Below are positions 44,782 to 52,644 of a stretch of 64,000 nt of DNA, in pieces. The notes beneath the pieces were generated by a model, which worked only from the letters and a program-made list of their open reading frames with translations, ran no database searches and had not been told where the DNA came from. The stretch covers positions 1,668,001-1,732,000 of the forward strand of contig NZ_CP015455.1 of the NCBI RefSeq assembly GCF_001888165.1, read 5' to 3'. The first letter of the stretch is position 1. Each line of letters opens with the position of its first letter. Both the position numbers and the translations under genes were made by a program. Source of the stretch: Syntrophotalea acetylenica. GTDB lineage: Bacteria; Desulfobacterota; Desulfuromonadia; Desulfuromonadales; Syntrophotaleaceae.

Positions 44782-45922
44782 TGGCAGCCAGCCTGGAACT
44801 AGAAAGGATTATTTTCAAGGCTTCTAAACTGAGAACATTGTCAGGATCTCTATGGATCATCCTATGGCAGTTGGAACATACAGTGGTGAGGTCGGTTTTG
44901 GGATCAACCTGTTGTTCTTCCTCGAAAGTGTGGATTGGCTTTAGGTGATGGACTTCTATGAAATCCGCTCCTCTGGCCCCATATACCTTCTCGAAATTGA
45001 ATCCACAGGCATTACAGGTAAGACCATGTATCCTAATGGCCTCCTTACGGTTAACAGAATTACGTTCATATCGCTTGCCAAAGTATTCTTTTATAGCGCC
45101 CTCTCGCTGTGGTCCTTTCTCCTCTAACTCTTCAGACTGGATATCACCTAAAGCTGTGTCCTCCGACACTTCACAAGCAAACGATACTTGGTATCTTTCG
45201 AACCCTGCTACTCTCTCAAATCTCAAAATAATATCGGAATCAGGTTGTTGGTCTTGTGAATAAAGATTGTGATGCTGTGGGAAGGTTTGCTTGAGTAGGC
45301 TTTCAAAGTCTGCTCGCCAAAAGAGGCGAGTACGCGGTGTCGGCTGATTGTCAATCTCTATATGGGCATCATACGTTTGGCCTGCATACAAAAGCGTCAC
45401 CGGCCTGCTATCAGGTGGTGACATTTGGCCATAAATAAAAAATGGCCTTATCTCAATTGGTATACCAGTACCATTGTACCTAAATGCAGACTTGTCGAGC
45501 ACCTTACAAGCCGAGTTAAGGCTTTCAATTTTCCAGGAGTGGCTCTCCATTAGAACAATTTTTGACAAAGACAAGTATTTTTTATAGATTTTTCTTATCC
45601 CAGGAAGTTTACTATTGCCAGCCTTCTTATAATATTCAATGTGCTTATCAACTGACATAAGTGCATTAACAAAGGCCTCTTCCCCAAAGTCAAAAAGTAT
45701 ATTTTGTAGAAAATACTCAGTTGCTTCAGAATTATTGGTCCTAGTATAGCGTTCTCCTTTCAACATATGCCTAAGATTATAAATATAATCGTTAGCAGAC
45801 CCTCTATTCATACCATACTTTTCTTCCAATTCGTTTAAGGCGTCCTTGAGCGCAACATCCCCATTTAATACAGTTTTAGCATATCCATACGCTGCAATTG
45901 TCATATCTGTAGTGATTTCCAT
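44774..45922 (-). CDS. HNH endonuclease
   Basis: The 382-residue protein has a C-terminal HNH domain: LTCNACGFNFEKVYGARGAD, then FIEVHHLKPIHTF and TTVCSNCHRMIHRDP, with both zinc-binding CxxC pairs. The N-terminal region (MTIAAYGYAKTVLNGDVALK) and a middle domain with DAHIEIDNQPTPRTRLFWRA may recognise DNA. It resembles McrA-type modification-dependent nucleases. The ATG at 45922 has GGAG eight bases upstream; a TTG at 45964 would add 14 residues. Confidence 0.88.
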   Translation of the reverse strand: MEITTDMTIAAYGYAKTVLNGDVALKDALNELEEKYGMNRGSANDYIYNLRHMLKGERYTRTNNSEATEYFLQNILFDFGEEAFVNALMSVDKHIEYYKKAGNSKLPGIRKIYKKYLSLSKIVLMESHSWKIESLNSACKVLDKSAFRYNGTGIPIEIRPFFIYGQMSPPDSRPVTLLYAGQTYDAHIEIDNQPTPRTRLFWRADFESLLKQTFPQHHNLYSQDQQPDSDIILRFERVAGFERYQVSFACEVSEDTALGDIQSEELEEKGPQREGAIKEYFGKRYERNSVNRKEAIRIHGLTCNACGFNFEKVYGARGADFIEVHHLKPIHTFEEEQQVDPKTDLTTVCSNCHRMIHRDPDNVLSLEALKIILSSSRLAASE

Positions 45923-45997
45923 CTTTACGACTCCAATTTTTAGCCTATCCAGATACTCGGACAACTTGTTTGCTGGATCAATCCTTCCTTGATAAAG

Positions 45998-46175
45998 ACA
46001 AAACTCTCTGTAAGTATCCCCCAGTCAAACTGGGGGCTTTAGCCGATTGCTAGCCCCTCAAAGGGGCTTTAACGCAATCGCAAAGTCAAAAACTTAGAAC
46101 CGTAATGACGGAGTTAATCATACTCCCGCAAATGTCAAACTTTTAAGGTCCCCCGGCAAAGCCGGGGGGTTTCCT
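45998..46175. repeat. Multi-hairpin segment, possible IS200/IS605-type remnant
   Basis: Hairpins are, in order, ccccagtcaaactgggg, a nested pair (cgattgc...gcaatcg enclosing agcccctcaaaggggct), and cccccggcaaagccggggg. Subterminal hairpins at both ends of a short noncoding segment are typical of IS200/IS605-derived MITE-like remnants. No tnpA or tnpB is present, so the assignment is tentative. Confidence 0.4.
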
Positions 46176-46225
46176 CTTGTACTAATCTATTAAAACTTTC
46201 AGGACCTACCACGAGTCCCTTTGAA

Positions 46226-46248
46226 CAAGAGGATTACCTATCCTCAAG
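46226..46248. promoter_or_regulatory. Shared dyad operator candidate, copy 2
   Basis: CAAGAGGA-N7-TCCTCAAG is an imperfect version of the dyads at 40662 and 47778, also followed by an A-rich caaaaacaaaa. It lies about 300 bp upstream of the HNH gene. Confidence 0.5.
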
Positions 46249-46386
46249 AAAACAAGCAAAAACAAAATTATAGCGGGTAATCACGCAGATTTTGGCACTG
46301 CTCGAACAACCTAGATTCTCCTAATACACATAAAGGACCGCATTTGTGGATTGCGCTTCACACAAGGCGATGGCTTAATTATTTCT

Positions 46387-47115
46387 TCACGATAAATGTT
46401 GTGAAATCTTTAAAAGTATTTTACGAGTGAAATTCTTGAGGAATTCATGCTTGCCAATAATTCTGGCAAAGGGTGGGCTTACCTTGTAGTATGAATATAT
46501 AAATATCCGACCAAGCAATCTATTAACTAAGACACGGTCTCTATATTTTCTAAACTTGACAACGTATTCATTATTGAAATCACCAAATGCGGCTGTTGCA
46601 ATAAAGCATTCGTCATTTTCATTTTTCGTATTTATATTTTTATTATCATTATTCGAATTTATTTTATTATTTAAATCTTTTCCTGTTATGGTATTTGCCA
46701 TAATGGCACACGCATGACTATCTATCCATACACCAGTTCCTGACTTGATAAACCTAAATGCCGAACTCCACGTATCATATCTTATTTTACTATTGGTAAC
46801 TATATTGTCCATCTGATTGCTGAAGTCTAAAGGAGTAATATTTCCGTTAAATACTTCAATAATAATTTTTTCAATGCTTTCCCTTGTAGTTTCGTCAAAA
46901 TCTGCCAGAAAGAATGCACCTATAAACTCACAAGAGCCTTCGGGTCCAAAACCAAATGTACATTTCGATTTATTTTTATAATATTCATATTTTTTTTCAA
47001 AATATACGCGCAACTCATCTTTTGTCTTTGTTGTTATTGATTTTAAAAATTCACCATCTGCTATCTTTTTTTCCTCTTCATTAATTGTTTCAGTCTTACG
47101 AAAGCCCTGAACCAC
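46387..47115 (-). CDS. CFI-box-CTERM domain protein
   Basis: The 242-residue protein ends in the CFI-box type C-terminal segment: ECFIATAAFGDFNNEYVVKF, then RKYRDRVLVNRLLGR and YYKVSPPFARIIGK. This domain is predicted to be a sorting or membrane-associated tag. The N-terminal part is of unknown function. It follows the TPR gene by 21 bp. The gene is very AT-rich with Asn-rich stretches. Confidence 0.75.
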   Translation of the reverse strand: MVQGFRKTETINEEEKKIADGEFLKSITTKTKDELRVYFEKKYEYYKNKSKCTFGFGPEGSCEFIGAFFLADFDETTRESIEKIIIEVFNGNITPLDFSNQMDNIVTNSKIRYDTWSSAFRFIKSGTGVWIDSHACAIMANTITGKDLNNKINSNNDNKNINTKNENDECFIATAAFGDFNNEYVVKFRKYRDRVLVNRLLGRIFIYSYYKVSPPFARIIGKHEFLKNFTRKILLKISQHLS

Positions 47116-47136
47116 TTCTTTGAATTCATCACTATT

Positions 47137-47442
47137 TTAATCCGGATTCAAGAAAAGCCCGCTAGCATAATTACAAAGTATAGCTTTCTCTTCATCGCCT
47201 ATAGTTTTATATAGGTGTGATGCAAATCCAAAGCACTGGTGTGCATCTTTATATTTACCAATGACAGCGAAAACCTTTGCAATACCTTCAGCAACCTGTG
47301 GAACATGAGGATCAATATCAATTAGATGCTTATATATTGCAATGGCATCATCGTAACTCCCAAGCCTTTTTAAGTGAATTGCTTCTTCTATTTTTGTTTT
47401 GAAATACATAGCTCGTTCAATTTGACTCATCTTATACCCCAT
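47137..47442 (-). CDS. TPR-repeat protein
   Basis: This 101-residue protein holds about two TPR motifs (AIHLKRLGSYDDAIAIYKHL, then IDIDPHVPQVAEGIAKVFAV). It probably mediates protein contacts for the CFI-box protein encoded next to it. An in-frame ATG at 47430 is a possible start. Confidence 0.75.
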   Translation of the reverse strand: MGYKMSQIERAMYFKTKIEEAIHLKRLGSYDDAIAIYKHLIDIDPHVPQVAEGIAKVFAVIGKYKDAHQCFGFASHLYKTIGDEEKAILCNYASGLFLNPD

Positions 47443-47486
47443 ACTTAATAAAAGGAATGCTTACACAAATAAATATATACATACAC

Positions 47487-47690
47487 CTATTTAGAATTAA
47501 AAATATTGAAAATTATAGTCATAGCCAAAATTGCTATAAAAACCACTCCACCTAAAATCACTGCAAATATATGCCCAGCCACTAAGCCCGAGACAAGCAA
47601 TACACCAGATACCCATAATACATTTGGCGTTCTAATGCGCATTTTCTGCCTTTTCACAGGACTTTCCTTCCAATTAACAGCCCTTTTCAT
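47487..47690 (-). CDS. Small two-helix membrane protein
   Basis: This 67-residue protein has a basic N-terminus (KRQKMRIRTPN) and two adjacent hydrophobic helices (VLLVSGLVAGHIFAVILG and VVFIAILAMTIIFNIF). Its function is unknown. It precedes the TPR and CFI-box genes on the same strand and lies just downstream of the dyad at 47778. Confidence 0.55.
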   Translation of the reverse strand: MKRAVNWKESPVKRQKMRIRTPNVLWVSGVLLVSGLVAGHIFAVILGGVVFIAILAMTIIFNIFNSK

Positions 47691-47777
47691 CCAGAAACAC
47701 TATCAACCCAAAAGAAACATCGACAATTTCTTGATTTCGAACAAGCTAATACATGCCATTATTTCAATTTATATCCA

Positions 47778-47800
47778 CAAGAGGACTACACATCCTCTTG
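47778..47800. promoter_or_regulatory. Shared dyad operator candidate, copy 3
   Basis: This is a perfect 23-bp dyad, CAAGAGGA-N7-TCCTCTTG, followed by cataaaaacaa and, 30 bp on, tgacgcaaatattga. The last motif matches copy 1 in 12 of 13 leading positions. It lies about 90 bp upstream of the small membrane protein gene. Confidence 0.65.
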
Positions 47801-47922
47801 TTTATACATAAAAACAATTACTTACAAAATCCTGACGCAAATATTGATACAAATTTGCAGCAGAAATGGTGTTTTAGAGGTGTTGCCAATCCGGACTACA
47901 TGCTTTTCCTTATCCCGATTGC

Positions 47923-47954
47923 CTAGTGTGAATTGGCCTTTTAATTCACGCTAG
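47923..47954. repeat. 12-bp arm inverted repeat
   Basis: CTAGTGTGAATT and AATTCACGCTAG (one mismatch, G-T pairing allowed in RNA) flank ggcctttt. The surrounding 47,801-48,114 has no gene. The function is unknown. Confidence 0.55.
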
Positions 47955-48114
47955 ACAAGCGGAACCCCTGCGGAGCAGCGCCTAATGCTGCGGCAATTAA
48001 AATACTCTATTGACACCTACATTAACAAGGATAAACTCGCCTTCATGTTTTACACTTTCGAGCAAGCGCAAAAGAGTTTTTTCCTGCATGGGATATAAGG
48101 TCCGTCATATAAAT

Positions 48115-48148
48115 ACAAAAATAGCCCACCAGCTATATGCCAGTGGGC
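48115..48148 (-). terminator. Terminator of the 51-residue basic protein gene
   Basis: On the minus strand GCCCACTGGC and GCTGGTGGGC form a near-perfect stem followed by TATTTTTG. It lies 26 bp after the stop of the small gene. Confidence 0.75.
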
Positions 48149-48173
48149 CATTAACATTAACCACTACATGTAC

Positions 48174-48329
48174 TTACTTCTTACCGCCCTTCTTGGGCTT
48201 GTTGGCTGCTTGGGTAAGTGCAGAAGCAGCAACAGATTTGACAGACGCTGGCGTCTTCGGATTTGAAAGAAGCTTACCAGCCTTCGACGCCACCTTTGAA
48301 GAAGTGACTTCACCCTTTTTACCGGCCAC
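48174..48329 (-). CDS. Small basic protein (51 aa)
   Basis: The GTG-started frame encodes 51 residues rich in Lys, Ala and Ser (KVASKAGKLLSNPKTPASVK, then SVAASALTQAANKPKKGG). This pattern resembles small proteins I know from other integrative elements, with the repeated ASK-xx-L and AASALSQ-like segments. GAGG lies about 9 bases upstream. Protein-like sequence continues upstream in frame (DSQYSRDSVSGKEVVRV) to an in-frame TGA, so the true start may differ. Confidence 0.6.
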   Translation of the reverse strand: MAGKKGEVTSSKVASKAGKLLSNPKTPASVKSVAASALTQAANKPKKGGKK

Positions 48330-48446
48330 CCTAACCACCTCTTTTCCGGAAACCGAATCTCTTGAGTATTGGCTGTCGGTATGGTATCAGTTACCTAGAA
48401 GATTACCGAAACCTCTAATCAAGCCCAACCTTACCATGTTGGGAAA

Positions 48447-48486
48447 GCTCCAAGTGTTGTTGCCGCAACCTTGGAGCTTTTTCTTT
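48447..48486 (+). terminator. Hairpin with T-tract on the plus strand
   Basis: GCTCCAAG and CTTGGAGC flank a 15-nt loop and are followed by TTTTTCTTT. No plus-strand gene precedes it, so it may end an unrecognised RNA or block antisense transcription into the recombinase. A second hairpin (cccaac/gttggg) lies just upstream. Confidence 0.5.
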
Positions 48487-48555
48487 AACGCAAGCACTAA
48501 ACCACAATATAATGGCCCTGTCAAGCATTTGGCATACAACATATAGATTTGCTTT

Positions 48556-49551
48556 TTATTCCAGGACGGATACTGCGTGGGCTAGCTTATGAGGTGCAAG
48601 GTGGGCATATATCTGGGTTGTTGCTATGGATGCATGACCTAGAATGTCCTTGACCACATACAGGTCTACTCCTGCATTCACCATGCGTGATGCCGTGGTA
48701 TGACGAAGGGAGTGGATAACGAGTTCTCTATCTGACTCCATTCTCATTTCTTTCCTTACCCATCTCCAGGCTGTCTCTGCCTGGTGGGCTTTGATGCTGA
48801 ATGGCTTTTCCTGATTGCTTTCTTGTCTTGCTTCCAGGGTACTCTTCACACGGCTAGTCATGGGTACTGACCTTGGCCTATCTCCTTTGTTTATCCAGAT
48901 AGATATCAGGTTGCTGTTGAAGTCGATATCCTCATACCGGAGGCTCAGTGCTTCTCCTAAGCGCATGCCCGTATCGACTAACACTTCTACCAGGTCCGCT
49001 ATCTCATGGAAGTAGGCTCTCCTTGGCGCATGGTCCGTATAGCGCAGAAGGCCTATAACCTGCCGCTCTTCCTCTTTGGACAGCACACGTATTCTTCCCT
49101 TCCTCTCTTTCCTCAGTGATATATAGTCGGTCTGTTGTTTCATGTGTTTGAGGATTGTCTTGAGGCATGCAAGGTATCTGTTAATTGTCGCTGCAGATGA
49201 GTCCCTGCTCTCTAATTTCCGTGTGAGTAGTGCTACTGCACCTTCGTCTATATCCTTTAGCGGAACATTGCCTATCAGGTCAGCCAGGTTACATGCTCTC
49301 CTATAGGACCGCTGGCTATCTTTGTCGTATTTCCATTTGGCTTGATAGGTTTCCTCGATAGCATCCAGTAGAGGTGTGTTAGCTGTTTTCTCCTGCGGTG
49401 ATTGCCTGGAATCCTTTAACAACCTATGCCGCTCTGCGGCTTCTACTCGTTTAGCCTCTCGTTTGGTAGTCATACCAGTAGACCTAAAGACACGGACACC
49501 ATTCACGGTAAAGTTCATATAAAAGACTTTTCCTCGCTTATAGACGCTCAT
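48556..49551 (-). CDS. Tyrosine recombinase (XerC/D-like), internal
   Basis: This 331-residue phage-integrase family recombinase has the catalytic Arg in DTGMRLGEALSLRYEDID, the box II motif HSLRHTTASRMVNAG and the nucleophile Tyr in LGHASIATTQIYAHL. It is not at an att site, being 10 kb inside the element. Its start overlaps the RadC-like gene stop by 4 bp. It may serve dimer resolution, a second integration route or an inner nested element. Confidence 0.93.
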   Translation of the reverse strand: MSVYKRGKVFYMNFTVNGVRVFRSTGMTTKREAKRVEAAERHRLLKDSRQSPQEKTANTPLLDAIEETYQAKWKYDKDSQRSYRRACNLADLIGNVPLKDIDEGAVALLTRKLESRDSSAATINRYLACLKTILKHMKQQTDYISLRKERKGRIRVLSKEEERQVIGLLRYTDHAPRRAYFHEIADLVEVLVDTGMRLGEALSLRYEDIDFNSNLISIWINKGDRPRSVPMTSRVKSTLEARQESNQEKPFSIKAHQAETAWRWVRKEMRMESDRELVIHSLRHTTASRMVNAGVDLYVVKDILGHASIATTQIYAHLAPHKLAHAVSVLE

Positions 49552-50036
49552 AACAGCCCCCTATCAGCAAGAGACACATACTCGTTATCTCCGATAACCA
49601 CATGGTCCAAAAGACGGATACCCATCAGGTCGCAACACTCCTTAATCCGTTTGGTAATCTCGATATCTTCTCGTGAAGGCGATGGGTCTTCACTCGGGTG
49701 GTTATGCACTAGCACCAGTCCTGCACATGATGACAACATGCAGGATTTCATTACTTCTCTAGGATGGACTATCGAAGCTGTTAGGCTCCCAACGGACACC
49801 TGATCAACACAGATGATCTTGTTCTTGGCGTCCAGGTGCAGAGCCAGAAAATGTTCCTTGGTTTCAAGGGTCAAATAACGGAACAATTGGTAAACGTCGT
49901 TAGATGACGATATTTTCCGGTTGTTAATCAGATAGTCCGGTAATGCCTCCTTAATGGTCAGCGTTTCCCACGTTGCCTTGATGACCTTTAAACGGATGCT
50001 TTTGGTTTTATTAGTAGGGGTTTTCTCTATAGTCAT
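49548..50036 (-). CDS. RadC-like JAB domain protein
   Basis: The 162-residue protein has the JAMM motif VLVHNHPSEDPSPSREDIEI with the expected His-x-His and Asp. It matches the short island-type RadC proteins. These occur in many plasmids and integrative elements; the activity is not established. It is co-translated with the downstream recombinase. Confidence 0.92.
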   Translation of the reverse strand: MTIEKTPTNKTKSIRLKVIKATWETLTIKEALPDYLINNRKISSSNDVYQLFRYLTLETKEHFLALHLDAKNKIICVDQVSVGSLTASIVHPREVMKSCMLSSCAGLVLVHNHPSEDPSPSREDIEITKRIKECCDLMGIRLLDHVVIGDNEYVSLADRGLL

Positions 50037-50048
50037 GATGATTTCTCC

Positions 50049-50396
50049 TTATGCGAACAGCTTGGTAAGCCTGGCGATAAGCTCTATCGGTGATAAAGCT
50101 CTCCAGTCAGTCTCAACACACTCCGTAATGGCCCATGCTCCCTGTAGGAAAATCCCATCTATAGCGTCCTGTTCCTGGCCCATGTAAAAGTCCAGAGCCA
50201 CATAATCCAGACATCTGTTTAGGGTCAGCACATAGAGCACTGGCCCTGATTTATAGACGCTGATATCGTCTTTGGTTCCTGAGGACAGACGATAGGCAAC
50301 ACTATTGTGTTCCAGCATGAGTCCTTGGTTCTGATAGCCGAACTCACTTGCTTCTTCCCAGGTCATGGTTCTAATGGTTGGTTGAATCTTTTGCAT
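50049..50396 (-). CDS. Hypothetical protein
   Basis: This 115-residue protein contains VAYRLSSGTKDDISVYKSGP and VLTLNRCLDYVALDFYM. I do not recognise the family. It sits 12 bp before the RadC-like gene and is part of the same maintenance operon. Confidence 0.7.
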   Translation of the reverse strand: MQKIQPTIRTMTWEEASEFGYQNQGLMLEHNSVAYRLSSGTKDDISVYKSGPVLYVLTLNRCLDYVALDFYMGQEQDAIDGIFLQGAWAITECVETDWRALSPIELIARLTKLFA

Positions 50397-50415
50397 GATG
50401 TCCTCCTTTAAAATG

Positions 50416-50456
50416 CGAAAAGGGGCATCAGCCCTTATGGCCTAGCCCCTTTTTTC
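50416..50456. terminator. Bidirectional hairpin within the maintenance cluster
   Basis: AAAAGGGGC and GCCCCTTTTTT arms flank a partly self-complementary loop. It lies between the 75-residue and 115-residue genes and could separate two transcription units or attenuate read-through. Confidence 0.75.
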
Positions 50457-50482
50457 GCGTGTCGTTGTTTTTAAATGTCTTG

Positions 50483-50710
50483 TTACTTATCCTGCTCCTG
50501 CGGGATGTATTCGATCATGAGAGTCTTCCGCTTCCGTAGCCCTAATCTCTCCTCATAACTCTTGCGGATCAGCCCTGCCTTCCAGGCCACAAGTCGGGTC
50601 TTATCGGTACAGCAATCATTGGCACTGGTGATCTGATGACAGGTCTCTTTGGCAGCGATAACGGTGATGTCCACTACTGCTTTGGTGAGGTTCTTGATAC
50701 TCTTCAACAT
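50483..50710 (-). CDS. Small hypothetical protein
   Basis: This 75-residue protein starts MLKSIKNLTKAVVDITVIAA and has a basic C-terminal half. The family is not recognised. It lies between the ArdC-like gene (22 bp upstream) and a hairpin. Confidence 0.65.
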   Translation of the reverse strand: MLKSIKNLTKAVVDITVIAAKETCHQITSANDCCTDKTRLVAWKAGLIRKSYEERLGLRKRKTLMIEYIPQEQDK

Positions 50711-50732
50711 GGTCTTTTCTCCTATGTTTGAG

Positions 50733-51608
50733 TTAGTCTTCCTGCTGCTGGTCGTTGATCGGCTTGTTAAGGATGAAATCTACTGCTCTTTGCGCTTGCC
50801 CTGCTGCAACGATGGCCAGCCTCTTATCTCCCTTAAGTACACGTAACCATCCCTGGATATACGCTGCGCTGTTAGTGATAGTCTGTTGCTCGATGCCTGC
50901 TTGGGCACAGAGCATCGAAGCTCCGAACTCTGCTACTAGTTCCTCTCGTGAATATTCGTGACTACCGAAATAAGCTGCTTCTGTAATTCCTTTACGGGTT
51001 AACCTATCGGAATGTCCTGTTGCGTGTGTAAGCTCGTGAAATGCGGTGCTATAGAATTCTTCTGGTGAAAGGAATGCTTCTCTTGGAGGTAGTTGGATGT
51101 AATCTAGTAGAGGTGAGTAATAGGCTCTATCACCGCCATACCGGATATCCGGTTTATGCGGCATGTGATTAAGGATCTGCTCTGCTTGTTGGATGGGTGT
51201 GAATAGGTTGGTTACCTGTTCTTCTGGTGGTGGCTTAATGCCTTCTACTTGTTCAAGGTTGAACACCTTGTAATAGCGAAGCAATGGCACTTTACCTGAA
51301 ACACTAACCAGATCAGCGTTCTCTGCTCCTCCCGTTTCCTTTAAATCAATCCATTTCCAGAACACTACCAAGGTAGCTTTCTCGCTTTTGCGTACATGAC
51401 CTCCCTTCTCTTGGGCTTGCTTGAAGGTAAGCCAATAGGGAGAACCGTAGGGATTGCTGTTGAGCAGGAATTGGTTGATTCCTCTGTAAGGACGCTTGCT
51501 TATGAGGTTTCTTGCACCACTTGATGACTTCCAAGGCTTACGCCAGGGAATCTCGCCTTGTTCCAATAGTTCCATAATTCTGTTAGTCACAATCTCGTAA
51601 ACATTCAC
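50733..51608 (-). CDS. ArdC-like antirestriction protein (zincin metalloprotease domain)
   Basis: The 291-residue protein has the N-terminal ssDNA-binding ArdC domain (YEIVTNRIMELLEQGEIPWR, then NLISKRPYRGINQFLL). The zincin-type C-terminal domain has the metal site FHELTHATGHSDRL followed by YSREELVAEFGASML. ArdC proteins protect incoming DNA of mobile elements from restriction. Its presence supports a mobile origin. Confidence 0.93.
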   Translation of the reverse strand: MNVYEIVTNRIMELLEQGEIPWRKPWKSSSGARNLISKRPYRGINQFLLNSNPYGSPYWLTFKQAQEKGGHVRKSEKATLVVFWKWIDLKETGGAENADLVSVSGKVPLLRYYKVFNLEQVEGIKPPPEEQVTNLFTPIQQAEQILNHMPHKPDIRYGGDRAYYSPLLDYIQLPPREAFLSPEEFYSTAFHELTHATGHSDRLTRKGITEAAYFGSHEYSREELVAEFGASMLCAQAGIEQQTITNSAAYIQGWLRVLKGDKRLAIVAAGQAQRAVDFILNKPINDQQQED

Positions 51609-51707
51609 AATTACACTCCTTTTTTAAAATAGGACAGTAGACGCACGTATGGCGTCGTGATGGATTTGGTTTTTGCATGAGAGTGCTTGGGAGTTAGACG
51701 GGAGGGA

Positions 51708-51866
51708 TTATCTTGTTTGGATGGTTTTGATTGCTTCTTCGATAAGCATTAAGGTGTGCTCGATGTGCCTTTGTGTCTGGTATGAGTTTTGACCTTGTGA
51801 AGCCCATATTGTGTTACGTCTTGCGGCTGTTAGCTTTACCAATAGATCGACATCTTCATGTCTCAT
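51708..51866 (-). CDS. Small hypothetical protein (52 aa)
   Basis: This short frame (MRHEDVDLLVKLTAARRNTI, ending EAIKTIQTR) has a good ribosome binding site, AAAGGAC, 7 bases before the ATG. It precedes the ArdC-like gene on the same strand. I do not recognise it. Confidence 0.55.
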   Translation of the reverse strand: MRHEDVDLLVKLTAARRNTIWASQGQNSYQTQRHIEHTLMLIEEAIKTIQTR

Positions 51867-51912
51867 GTGGTGTCCTTTCTTTGATGATGTTGATGTTAAG
51901 TGCTGCCTGAAA

Positions 51913-51949
51913 CGAAAAAAGGAGACAAGGCTTAATGCCTCATCTCCTT
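51913..51949 (-). terminator. Terminator of the nuclease/membrane-protein operon
   Basis: On the minus strand AAGGAGA-tg-AGGC and GCCT-tg-TCTCCTT form a stem followed by TTTTTTCG. It lies about 330 bp past the membrane protein gene. Confidence 0.85.
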
Positions 51950-51953
51950 AAAA

Positions 51954-51977
51954 GTGACCCCGGGGTAGAAATAGTCA
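51954..51977 (-). promoter_or_regulatory. Conserved promoter-region motif, copy 1
   Basis: The motif ggggtagaaatagtca, with a preceding gacccc that makes a dyad, matches 55706-55730 closely. It lies about 90 bp upstream of the 52-residue gene that starts the ArdC-like cluster. Confidence 0.5.
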
Positions 51978-52282
51978 AATATAAGGTAGGAGTCCCACAC
52001 TCATACCAGTCCTATTTTTACGCAAAGGTATTTTGAAATCCATATAGGCTATTAGTTACTCCCGACTAAAACAGAGACAACCTCATTGTCAAAACGTAGC
52101 ATTCTTGGCTACCTTTCTAAGGATCAAAACTTATAACAAACCTGATAAGTAATTACTAAATGAATAAAGGTATAAATTATCGAGACACAGGCATCGGCAA
52201 TTTTAGACACACCAAGACCAGTACTCTTTATACCTATTTGGTACATCATATTAACATTAGTTAAACCTTCCATAAAATCTGA

Positions 52283-52630
52283 TTATCCACCCATTTGAGT
52301 ATTATGTATCTCAGTATTAACAATATTTCTCATCATTGAAAATGCAACTATTGGCCCAATAGGTGCGGTAATTATTGATAGTCCAATCCAAACAATGCCA
52401 CTTCTATTCAAATCTCCAGCAAGACCTCCAAGTGAAAAAATGAATAGGATACCCATGATGAAAATAATTAACCATAAGACAATAGCGGCGACAGTAAGTA
52501 TCTCATAATTTATCAATCCACTATCTTCCGAAACACCAAGAATGACCATTATTCCATAACAAATCCAAGAGACAACAAGACTTATTTTCAAAAATTTTAG
52601 TTTTTTCAAAAGAGCCGACTCTCTTTTCAT
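52283..52630 (-). CDS. Hypothetical membrane protein (three helices)
   Basis: This 115-residue protein has three hydrophobic segments: LKISLVVSWICYGIMVILGV, ILTVAAIVLWLIIFIMGILF and IVWIGLSIITAPIGPIVAFS. It starts 14 bp after the nuclease-like gene and ends the operon. Small membrane proteins paired with nucleases are sometimes defence effectors, which is inference here. Confidence 0.65.
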   Translation of the reverse strand: MKRESALLKKLKFLKISLVVSWICYGIMVILGVSEDSGLINYEILTVAAIVLWLIIFIMGILFIFSLGGLAGDLNRSGIVWIGLSIITAPIGPIVAFSMMRNIVNTEIHNTQMGG

Positions 52631-52644
52631 AAGTACCTCCTAAA

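Larger units (their letters stand above)
45965..46386. other. Noncoding region with structured repeats
   Basis: No gene is seen. The region holds three strong hairpins at 45998-46175 and one dyad operator candidate at 46226-46248, upstream of the HNH operon. Confidence 0.6.
51867..52282. other. Intergenic region with terminator and conserved motif
   Basis: No gene is seen. It holds the terminator at 51913-51949 and a motif shared with the polymerase-like gene (51954-51977). The rest is AT-rich without visible structure. Confidence 0.55.

Noticed and set aside
45998-46175. CRISPR array
   Set aside because: The hairpins differ from each other and there are no regular spacers or cas genes.
48010-48546. 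Plus-strand frame of 178 codons
   Set aside because: It is antisense to the 51-residue basic gene, has no ribosome binding site and shows no domain.
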